16,390 nucleotides of DNA from an uncultured Clostridia bacterium (lineage in GTDB: Bacteria; Bacillota; Clostridia; Christensenellales; Pumilibacteraceae): positions 1 through 16,390 of the forward strand of contig CAKQVV010000027.1 of the NCBI GenBank assembly GCA_934277845.1, given 5' to 3'. The notes below the pieces were generated by a model that was given only the letters and a program-made list of their open reading frames with translations, was not told where the DNA came from and searched no databases. Below, in pieces: positions 5,902 through 12,692 of the stretch. Within the stretch, counting starts at the first letter, position 1. Each line of letters starts with the position of its first letter. Position numbers and translations under genes: made by a program.

Positions 5902-7764
5902 TTATTTGTTTGCCGCAAGTTCGGCTTGAATTTTGGCGCGGTACGCTTCGCCTTTTTTAAGTTCCGCCTGCCATTCGCGCTCGTCCTTTTCGGCGCGAAG
6001 TTTTGCTTTCTGCTCGACGGCGGTGCGTTTTTCGGGCGTAAGCGCGGCAAGACGCGCCTCTTTTCTTTCTTTCGCGCGTTTTGTCTTTTCCGCGGCTGCT
6101 TCTTCCGCTGTGCGCTTTTTCTCTTCGGCTTTACGCTGTTTGTCGCTTAACTCCTGCTTATGCGCGGCAAGTTCGTTATCATAATTCAAGCCTTTTTTTG
6201 CGCACTTTTCTTTTAACGCGGCAACGAACGCCTCTTCGTTTTCTATGAGATACTTTTCTTCGTCAAGCGCGGCTTTCACTTCGGGCGCAACCCATTCTTC
6301 GCCTTTGGATTCGGCGTCCGCTTTCTGATATTCGCGGATCTTTGCCTGTTTCTTTGCAATGGCCTTTTCTACGCTCAGAAACACCAGCAACACGGCAAGT
6401 ATAACCCCGGTTATGGTTTCCAGCCCCACGAACGCAAAAGTAATTACGTTTTTGACCGCCGCGGTCTGAGTCGCCGCAATCGTTACGCCGTCTACGATTT
6501 CGGGAGCGACGTAACCCGCACCCGAAAGCATCGCGTTGAATACGCTCGTCGCAACGCCGACGGTCGATACCGCTATGATATTGTAAATAGACATAGCCGT
6601 GCCGTCGCAACGGATACCGCTTTTCCATTCGATATGATCGAGCCCGTCGGCAAAAAGCGCCATAAACACATACGCGCACGGAAGTCCGCCGATATTTTTG
6701 ATGAACTGCCCGATAATTACGATTATCATATTGCCGGGAACCGCCCAGCAAATTCCCGAACCCAGCGCATAGAGGATAAAACCGGCAACGGTTACGTTAC
6801 GTTTGCCGAATTTTTTGGCAAGCGGCCACACGGCAAATATTCCTATGCCCATAGGAATACCGCCGACCACCGACACGAGCGTTTGCGTTATTCCGTCGTT
6901 ATAACTGCCGAGAACATAGTTGCAGTAATATACAAGCCCCAGGTTTTTAAGCGAAGAAGCGAACGTATAGATAAAGAAATACCCGAACATAATCAGCGTG
7001 TATTTGTCGGTTAAAACCACCTTCAGTTGAGTTAAAAACGGGATCTTCTTTTCTTGTGTCTGCGATTGCTCCTCGGTGACGCGTTCTTTGGTGAAATAAT
7101 ATTCTAAAAGAGTGAGCGGCAAGGACAGTACGGAGATTATCCCCATTACGACAATCCATTTGGTCTTGTCCACGCCGAGCATGGGCATAATGACCATCGG
7201 GAAAACGAGCGCGACCAGAATACCGCTCATCATAATGGTGGAAATCTGATTGAACACCGAAAGTCCGCCGCGCTGAATGGTATTGCGCGTTGAAAGCGGG
7301 CACATCAGATTATGGCTCATATTGTAAATCGTGTACGCAAACGAATAGAACAGGTTGTAAGAAACCATAACCCACACGACCTGTACGGATTCGCTCGCTT
7401 TCGGCACGGTAAAAAGAAGTATGCCCGTTATCGCCACCAGCGGCGCGGAAAGCAGCAGCCACGGCCGGGCTTTGCCCTGAGTCGTTTTGGTACGGTCGAT
7501 GATATAACCCATAAGCACGTTGGTCGCCGCGTCTATTATTTTTGAAATAAGCGGGAATACGACCAGAAACGCGCCGCCCCACACGGTGGTGAGTTTCAAT
7601 ACGTCGGTATAATAAACGTTGAGATAAGTCGCAAGAACCGCGTTGAGAAGCAGCGCGCCGCACGGTCCAAGAAGATAGCCCAGCCACTTTTCTTTGCTCG
7701 TTACGCTTTGCGAGTGAACGCGGCTGTCAAAAATTTTTCCGCTTAACATTTTACCTGTACTCAT
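5902..7764 (-). CDS. GPH-family (MelB-like) sugar:cation symporter with long charged C-terminal tail
   Basis: A 620-residue major-facilitator protein of the glycoside-pentoside-hexuronide family, which brings glycosides into the cell with a coupled cation. About 12 hydrophobic segments fill residues 25-465. The family motif is at 75-103: KIIDAATNVLMGYIIDRT followed by GKARPWLL, which aligns by eye with MelB helix II and the following loop. Asp78 matches MelB Asp55, but the position of MelB Asp59 is Asn82. Residues 466-620 are a very charged, Lys/Glu/Ala/Arg-rich, apparently helical extension (blocks such as KAEEKKRTAEEAAAEKTKRAK), with no resemblance to the IIA domain of LacS. The family's usual length is about 450-500. 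The gene begins 3 bp after the GH3 stop, and its AAGGAG ribosome site lies inside the GH3 C-terminal codons, so the two are likely translationally coupled. Confidence 0.92.
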   Translation of the reverse strand: MSTGKMLSGKIFDSRVHSQSVTSKEKWLGYLLGPCGALLLNAVLATYLNVYYTDVLKLTTVWGGAFLVVFPLISKIIDAATNVLMGYIIDRTKTTQGKARPWLLLSAPLVAITGILLFTVPKASESVQVVWVMVSYNLFYSFAYTIYNMSHNLMCPLSTRNTIQRGGLSVFNQISTIMMSGILVALVFPMVIMPMLGVDKTKWIVVMGIISVLSLPLTLLEYYFTKERVTEEQSQTQEKKIPFLTQLKVVLTDKYTLIMFGYFFIYTFASSLKNLGLVYYCNYVLGSYNDGITQTLVSVVGGIPMGIGIFAVWPLAKKFGKRNVTVAGFILYALGSGICWAVPGNMIIVIIGQFIKNIGGLPCAYVFMALFADGLDHIEWKSGIRCDGTAMSIYNIIAVSTVGVATSVFNAMLSGAGYVAPEIVDGVTIAATQTAAVKNVITFAFVGLETITGVILAVLLVFLSVEKAIAKKQAKIREYQKADAESKGEEWVAPEVKAALDEEKYLIENEEAFVAALKEKCAKKGLNYDNELAAHKQELSDKQRKAEEKKRTAEEAAAEKTKRAKERKEARLAALTPEKRTAVEQKAKLRAEKDEREWQAELKKGEAYRAKIQAELAANK

Positions 7765-7767
7765 ATT

Positions 7768-10212
7768 TTAATTCTTCTCCTTATCGTCGTTTTTCGGAAG
7801 CGCAGGCACTTTTACGGGCGAGCAAAAATCCTTTATTCCTTTGATTATGCGTCCGTTTGCAAGATCGACAAATCCTTTTGCAAAGTGGTACGGACAACTT
7901 TTCCCCGCCGACATAGACATCGTAATGACCGAATTGCTTTCTAAAATCCGCTTTAAGAACATCGCGCCCTTTATCTTGTTGTCGCGTTCTGCTCCTTCGG
8001 GAAGTTTTTTCGCTTTTTTCATGTCCTTTTTCGCGACGGAGAGAACGGCGTTAAACAGGATTTTTCCCATAAACGTTTTTTGAAGGTCGGTAAACCGGCT
8101 TTCCTGCGTTATCGGTTTAACGGGAGGAAGCGCGGGAATTCTCAGTCCGCTCATCTTTTCAAACGTCTCGTCGGAAATTTTATCGGGCGAGTTTTCGTAT
8201 AAATCGAAGATTTCTTTATCATACGGCGACGGAACGTTTTCGCCTTCGATCGTTATGTTTTCGGATAATTTTACCGTTTCGCTGTCCGAACAAAGTCGGA
8301 ACTCGTATTCGCCGCTTTCAAGCACATATTGCTTTTCTTTTATGTTGTAATATGCAAGGTCGGATTTGTTTACGGCGATTGCAATCTCTTTGCTTTCTCC
8401 TGCCGCAAGATAGACTTTCGTAAATCCGCGCAACTCTTTCTCGGGTTTACTTACGTCCGTTTTCGGCGCTTTGACGTAAAGTTCCACGATCTCCGCGCCC
8501 GAACGGTTGCCGGTATTTGTTATGTTTGCCAAAACCGTGATTTTATCGCCGTCGTTTTCGATTTTTATATCCGAATACCCGAAAGTCGTGTAAGAAAGCC
8601 CGAACCCGAACGGAAAAGCAACCTGTTTTTTTGCCTTTTGGTAGTATCTGTATCCGACGAAAACGCTTTCTTTATAAACTTCGATTTGCGTTTTCGAGAA
8701 GTTTACGCCATATGGCACGTCGGAATAACTTTTTGCCCACGTTTCGGCAAGTTTACCGCAAGGATTTTTTTCTCCGAACAAAAGTTTTCTCGTAGCTTCG
8801 CCGCCGCGCTGACCGGGCAGATACATATTGAGTATCGCCGCCGCTTTATCCGCAAACGGGAGTTCCACGGGCGAGCCGCCGTATAAAACAACCACGACTT
8901 TCTTACCCGCTTTAATAAGCGCGTCTATAAGCGCAAGTTGGTTTTCGGGCAGCCGCATATTCTCGCGATCGCAACCTTCGCTTTCGACGTAATCGGTAAG
9001 CCCTGTAAACACAAGCGCGGTATCGTATTTCCCGGCATTTTTTACCGCCTCGTCGATCAACGCTTTGTCCGCGGCAGTCTGATTTTCTTTATAGCCTTTA
9101 CGGTACTCGTACTTTACGCCGGCATTGTCGAAAGCGTTTTTCGGAGTGGTCAGTCGCCAAGGATTTATCATCGAACTTCCCGAGCCCTGATAACGCATTT
9201 TTTCAAACAATTCGCCGACTACAAAATATGTTTTTTCGGCGGCAAGCGGCAACGTTCCGTCGTTTTTCATTAAAACCGCGCAGTCTTCCGCGATTTCTTC
9301 GGCTAAAATGTCGTGCGCGGCAAAATCTGCTTGTTCGTTTTTTTGCTCCGCGTGTTTGTTCACAAGTTTCAATACGTTTTCGACCGCTTTGTCGAGCGTT
9401 TCTTCGGCAAGTTCGCCCGATTTTATTCCGTCGATAATCCATTTGCGGCAAATATCCGTGTCTCCCGGCATTTCGAGGTCAAGCCCCGCTTTCAGCATTT
9501 CGATCCGGTCGTGAGTCGCGCCCCAGTCGGTCATAACGAGTCCCGAAAAACCCCATTCTCTTCTCAGAACGCCTGTTAAAAGCCACTTGTTCTGGCAGCA
9601 GTACGTGCCGTTAATCCTGTTATAGGCGCACATTACCGTTTCGGGTTTTGCCGTTTTCGCCGCGATCTCGAAAGCCTTCAAGTAAATCTCTCTCATTGCG
9701 CGTTCGTCACACACGCTGTCGCCCATAAAACGATAGTTTTCGGCGTTATTCAGCGCAAAGTGTTTAAGCGCGACGCCTGCGCCTTTACTCTGTATGCCCT
9801 TGATTTCCGCCGCGCCCATCTTCCCCGCAAGCAGCGGATCTTCCGAAAAATACTCGAAGTTTCTGCCGGCAAGCGGATTTCTCTTGATGTTTACGCCCGG
9901 GCCCAAAACGACGTCTATGTCGTAGTGACGCGCCTCGTCCCCTATCGCTTCGCCCATTTTATACGGGTTATCTTCGTTCCAGCCGCATGCGGTAAGCGCG
10001 GCTGTCGGGAAAGCCGTTGCCGGCTCGCTGCCGGCAACGCCGTTATCCCCGCCCTGTTGCTGCACTCTCAGCCCGTGCGGGCCGTCGGACATTCTTGCTT
10101 TCGGAATACCCAGCCTCGGCACCGGATTCGTGAACATAAAATCCGTACCCGCAACCAAAGCCGCTTTTTCTTCCGTCGTCAGTTCCCGTAAAAATTTCAA
10201 AATATCTTCCAT
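7768..10212 (-). CDS. Glycoside hydrolase family 3 beta-glycosidase (beta-glucosidase type)
   Basis: An 814-residue enzyme without a signal peptide. GH3 retaining enzymes remove non-reducing beta-linked sugars, most often glucose. The (beta/alpha)8 domain (about 1-290) has MSDGPHGLR (Asp43), GRNFEYFSEDP (117-125), the KH pair 150-151, and GLVMTDWGA with nucleophile Asp229. The second alpha/beta domain (about 300-560) carries ESEGCDR, where Glu412 is the expected acid/base, followed by LPENQLALI. A fibronectin-III-like domain follows (about 560-660, with AEIVELYVKAP and KELRGFTKVYL). The last ~125 residues are an extension of unknown role, part of which recurs in Clostridia GH3 proteins. The ATG at 10212 follows AAAGGA. 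It is the first gene of the operon, divergent from the AraC regulator at 10338. The sugar specificity (glucose, xylose or other) cannot be fixed from the sequence. Confidence 0.93.
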   Translation of the reverse strand: MEDILKFLRELTTEEKAALVAGTDFMFTNPVPRLGIPKARMSDGPHGLRVQQQGGDNGVAGSEPATAFPTAALTACGWNEDNPYKMGEAIGDEARHYDIDVVLGPGVNIKRNPLAGRNFEYFSEDPLLAGKMGAAEIKGIQSKGAGVALKHFALNNAENYRFMGDSVCDERAMREIYLKAFEIAAKTAKPETVMCAYNRINGTYCCQNKWLLTGVLRREWGFSGLVMTDWGATHDRIEMLKAGLDLEMPGDTDICRKWIIDGIKSGELAEETLDKAVENVLKLVNKHAEQKNEQADFAAHDILAEEIAEDCAVLMKNDGTLPLAAEKTYFVVGELFEKMRYQGSGSSMINPWRLTTPKNAFDNAGVKYEYRKGYKENQTAADKALIDEAVKNAGKYDTALVFTGLTDYVESEGCDRENMRLPENQLALIDALIKAGKKVVVVLYGGSPVELPFADKAAAILNMYLPGQRGGEATRKLLFGEKNPCGKLAETWAKSYSDVPYGVNFSKTQIEVYKESVFVGYRYYQKAKKQVAFPFGFGLSYTTFGYSDIKIENDGDKITVLANITNTGNRSGAEIVELYVKAPKTDVSKPEKELRGFTKVYLAAGESKEIAIAVNKSDLAYYNIKEKQYVLESGEYEFRLCSDSETVKLSENITIEGENVPSPYDKEIFDLYENSPDKISDETFEKMSGLRIPALPPVKPITQESRFTDLQKTFMGKILFNAVLSVAKKDMKKAKKLPEGAERDNKIKGAMFLKRILESNSVITMSMSAGKSCPYHFAKGFVDLANGRIIKGIKDFCSPVKVPALPKNDDKEKN

Positions 10213-10253
10213 CAGATAATCCTTTTTTATGCTCCTTTTGATTTTACTGTAAA

Positions 10254-10282
10254 ATTATAACACGTTCTGCGTCCATTTGCTT
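10254..10282 (-). promoter_or_regulatory. Probable activator-dependent promoter of the GH3-GPH-GH78 operon
   Basis: Read on the minus strand, TATAAT (10259-10254) lies 17 bp from AAGCAA (10282-10277), a poor -35. A perfect -10 with a poor -35 is what an activator-dependent promoter looks like. The -35 hexamer is the edge of the first of two tandem repeats (10277-10319). The leader to the GH3 ATG at 10212 would be about 35 nt. Confidence 0.6.
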
Positions 10283-10319
10283 GCATAATTGTTTGATTTT
10301 GCTTATAATTGTATTGATT
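10277..10319 (+). promoter_or_regulatory. Tandem direct-repeat operator for the adjacent AraC-family regulator
   Basis: Two abutting copies, 10277-10298 (22 bp) and 10299-10319 (21 bp). Both follow the pattern TTGCTT, (GC in copy 1 only), ATAATTGT, (A in copy 2 only), TTGATT. A ~21-bp spacing in direct orientation is the spacing of the araI1/I2 half-sites bound by AraC dimers. Copy 1 touches the -35 of the operon promoter, and both copies cover the regulator's own promoter. This suggests activation of the operon and autorepression of the regulator (inference). Confidence 0.65.
10281..10309 (+). promoter_or_regulatory. Probable promoter of the AraC-family regulator
   Basis: TTGCAT (10281-10286), a 17-bp spacer and a perfect TATAAT (10304-10309), leading to the ATG at 10338 with a leader of about 20 nt. 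The whole promoter sits inside the tandem operator, which predicts autoregulation. The -35 matches consensus at only three positions. Confidence 0.5.
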
Positions 10320-10337
10320 CCTGCGTTTGGAGTTTTT

Positions 10338-11543
10338 ATGAAAACGGAAGACATCGAATATCTTTGCACCACAATAGGCAATCTTGCGGGTATCCCGATA
10401 AGAATTTACAAGGGCAACAAGCAGATTTTTTACTATTCCGTCGTTAGTCTGCCCAAAGATCCCATAATACCGCATGAAAGCAAAATACTGAAATTCCCCG
10501 ACCATATCGGCTATTTCATCACGCCGCGATTTCACTATTACGGAATCGTGAACTCGGAAAAATATACTATCGTTTTAGGACCGTCGCGGCAATGGACGGC
10601 AAACAAAACGGACTTAACCGAACTGGCGTTCGAATGTGACGTCCCTAAAGACGAAACGGAAAACTTTATATCTTCGATGGAAACGCTTGTGAATATGCCG
10701 CTGGGCAGCATTCTTCAAACGTTATGCTCGATAAACTTCGTCCTGAACGGAGAAAAACTTTCTCTTGCCGATATTACTATTTACGACGAAGAACAACTGA
10801 AATTATCCGACGAAATAATTGCCGACGAAACTCAGAAAAATTACAACGAAACGGATTCGCCGACCGCCGCTGCCGCCGTGCATAATACGCTTGCGCTCGA
10901 ACAGACGATTATGAATTTCGTTCGTCACGGCGACGTTGCGGCATTAACCAAATGGATAAAGAGCGCGCCCGCGGTTCGTCCCGGAATACTGTCGTCCGAC
11001 GCGCTCAGACAGTTAAAAAACACTTTTATCGTCACCGCGACGCTCGTTTCGCGCGCGGCGATCCGCGGCGGAACGGACATAAACGTCGCGCTGTCTTTAT
11101 CGGACGCGTATATTCAGAAATGCGAATTGCTTTCTTCGGTCGAATCAATAGAGAATCTGCAATATCATATGATCTTTGACTATACGGAACGAGTGGAAAA
11201 AATAAGGCTGGGCAAAACCCCGACCAAACTTTTAACCGACATTGCAAATTACGTGCAGAAACACCTGACCGAACCCGTAGATATAGACGCGCTATCTAAG
11301 GCAATGTTCGTTTCGAGAACGCATTTGGCGGTAAAATTCAAAAAAGAAACGGGCATGACGCTCACCGATTTCGTATTAAAAGAAAAAGTCGAGGAAGGCA
11401 AAAGACTTCTGCGATACACCGACAAGCCGATTTCGGCAATCGCCGCCTATCTCGGGTTTTCGTCGCAGAGTCATTTTGCAAACGTGTTCCGTAAATACGC
11501 GAACTCATCGCCCAACGAATACCGCTTAAAGCACAACAAATAA
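10338..11543 (+). CDS. AraC-family transcriptional regulator of the glycosidase operon
   Basis: A 401-residue protein. The C-terminal ~100 residues are a clear AraC DNA-binding domain: a first helix-turn-helix near 315-338 (DIDALSKAMFVSRTHLAVKF) and a second near 365-390 (PISAIAAYLGFSSQSHFANV, then FRKY), ending SPNEYR. The first ~300 residues hold an N-terminal alpha/beta region (about 1-135) and a helical middle (about 185-300), which I do not recognise as the classic cupin. This layout is common in Clostridia regulators beside glycoside operons. I chose the ATG at 10338 because TGGAG precedes it at a good distance. An upstream TTG at 10281 would add a hydrophobic stretch encoded by the operator DNA itself. 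Divergence from GH3 and the tandem repeats between them make the GH3-GPH-GH78 operon its likely target. The ligand is unknown, plausibly a sugar or glycoside. Confidence 0.9.
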   Translation: MKTEDIEYLCTTIGNLAGIPIRIYKGNKQIFYYSVVSLPKDPIIPHESKILKFPDHIGYFITPRFHYYGIVNSEKYTIVLGPSRQWTANKTDLTELAFECDVPKDETENFISSMETLVNMPLGSILQTLCSINFVLNGEKLSLADITIYDEEQLKLSDEIIADETQKNYNETDSPTAAAAVHNTLALEQTIMNFVRHGDVAALTKWIKSAPAVRPGILSSDALRQLKNTFIVTATLVSRAAIRGGTDINVALSLSDAYIQKCELLSSVESIENLQYHMIFDYTERVEKIRLGKTPTKLLTDIANYVQKHLTEPVDIDALSKAMFVSRTHLAVKFKKETGMTLTDFVLKEKVEEGKRLLRYTDKPISAIAAYLGFSSQSHFANVFRKYANSSPNEYRLKHNK

Positions 11544-11563
11544 ACCGCGATTCGGGCGCGCAA

Positions 11564-11597
11564 AACCGCCGTACCCGGCATATCCGGAACGACGGTT
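11564..11597 (+). terminator. Probable terminator of the AraC-family gene
   Basis: About 20 bp after the stop, AACCGCCGT (11564-11572) pairs with ACGACGGTT (11589-11597) with one mismatch, and an inner CCGG/CCGG stem lies at 11575-11578/11584-11587. The following stretch (CGGTTCTTGTTTG) is only moderately T-rich, so the termination call is tentative. Confidence 0.45.
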
Positions 11598-11639
11598 CGG
11601 TTCTTGTTTGCGTTTATTCCCCGGTCTTTATCTCCGCTC

Positions 11640-11693
11640 CCGAAAAATCCGCTTTTCGGAATCAGAGCCGCCCGCGTCGGTTGCGGACGGCTC
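11640..11693. terminator. Two stem-loops between convergent genes
   Basis: CCGAAAA/TTTTCGG (11640-11646/11653-11659, 6-base loop) and an 11-bp stem GAGCCGCCCGC/GCGGACGGCTC with one mismatch (11665-11675/11683-11693, 7-base loop). They lie between the convergent AraC gene and the membrane-protein gene and could stop transcripts from either side. Neither has a long U-tract. Confidence 0.45.
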
Positions 11694-11748
11694 GTTACCG
11701 TTATGTCGTCGAGTTGTTTTTTTAGCGCGACGCTTTCTTTCCGGCGGT

Positions 11749-12621
11749 TTACTCCACGATAAAGTTGTCCGCGCCGGAATCGGTCGCGAATCTGAATTGC
11801 GTTGCGCCGATTGCTTTAATAGAATAAGCAAAGCCCGGGTTCTCCGCCGTACCGATAAGTGCGTTTACGGCGGTGGTGCCGATCTGCAAGTTTAGGTTTT
11901 CGGCAGTTCCTATTTTCAAAACGGCGTCGAGCGTGTTGAACAAATCCGCCGTGTCGTCGTGAGACAGATTGTTGATCGCAAGCGATTTGTGCGTTACCGT
12001 ATACATAAAGCCGTCTCCTTCCGTCTTTTCCACGCGCACGGCGGACAAAACGTAAAGGTTGTCGGGGATATATTTTTTGAAATATTTATACGGAAATCCG
12101 CCCATATCGGCTTTGAACGGCGTAAGGTCTATTTTTGCCGCGATGGTGAAGTCCGCGCTGCCGTTTGCGGCAATTTCCGAAAAATCGACTTGCATGACGG
12201 TTACGGACACTTCCTTATCGCCCAACTTGATTTTGCCTCCCGTTTGCTCGTAAAAGACCGTCTGGGCAATCGCTCCCACCTGTTTTTCCGTGAGCGAAAT
12301 CATGCCGTCCATGCTTTTGCCCGCAAGCGAATCGAAATTGACCGAATAGCCGTTGTAGCCCTTGCCCTGTTCGTAAGAAACAAATCCGTCGAATTTTGTG
12401 TTGAGTCCGGTTTTCATTGCGGCAAGATCTTCTTCGCCGTAAGCGTTGGGGCAAAGCGCGGTTTCGTCGACTTCTTCCGCAAGGGTTTTCAGTTGTCCCG
12501 CGGTGCGGAAAAGGTCTATGCCGTAAGTCGCGCGGACATAGATGTATCCGCCGATGACGACAACTCCCAGTATAGCCACTATAACCACCAGAGCTATAAT
12601 AAGTTTTTTTATTGCTTTCAT
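11749..12621 (-). CDS. Membrane-anchored protein of unknown function, 290 residues
   Basis: The protein begins MKAIKKLIIALVVIVAILGV: a short basic start and one long hydrophobic segment (about residues 7-29) with no lipobox and no clear cleavage site, so it is probably a single-pass anchor with the rest outside the membrane. The exterior part is a mixed alpha/beta sequence (for example VTVMQVDFSEIAANGSADFT and AKIDLTPFKADMGG). No Cys-rich, catalytic or known binding motif is evident and I do not recognise a family. The ATG at 12621 follows GGAG by a good spacing. It lies 71 bp downstream of the His/Cys-repeat lipoprotein on the same strand, across a strong hairpin, and may be partly co-transcribed. 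Homologues would probably be found only in related Clostridia; the gene itself looks genuine. Confidence 0.75.
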   Translation of the reverse strand: MKAIKKLIIALVVIVAILGVVVIGGYIYVRATYGIDLFRTAGQLKTLAEEVDETALCPNAYGEEDLAAMKTGLNTKFDGFVSYEQGKGYNGYSVNFDSLAGKSMDGMISLTEKQVGAIAQTVFYEQTGGKIKLGDKEVSVTVMQVDFSEIAANGSADFTIAAKIDLTPFKADMGGFPYKYFKKYIPDNLYVLSAVRVEKTEGDGFMYTVTHKSLAINNLSHDDTADLFNTLDAVLKIGTAENLNLQIGTTAVNALIGTAENPGFAYSIKAIGATQFRFATDSGADNFIVE

Positions 12622-12642
12622 AACTTTTCTCCGTCAGGCAGT

Positions 12643-12671
12643 TCGAGCCGCCTTATATTAAGGCGGCTCGA
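12643..12671 (-). terminator. Perfect 13-bp intergenic stem-loop without U-tract
   Basis: TCGAGCCGCCTTA (12643-12655), a 3-base loop TAT, then its exact complement (12659-12671). A bulged GGCA/TGCC pair (12637-12640/12673-12676) can lengthen it. It lies just past the stop of the repeat lipoprotein and before the ribosome site of the next gene. The minus-strand bases after it (ACTGCC) are not U-rich, so it may act as a 3'-end stabiliser or leaky terminator. Confidence 0.6.
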
Positions 12672-12692
12672 TTGCCTTATTCTCAGATGGTC

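Noticed and set aside
10281..10337. Longer N-terminus of the second AraC regulator from a TTG
   Set aside because: The extra residues are encoded by the operator and promoter repeats; the ATG at 10338 has its own ribosome site, and the hydrophobic extension would be odd for this protein.
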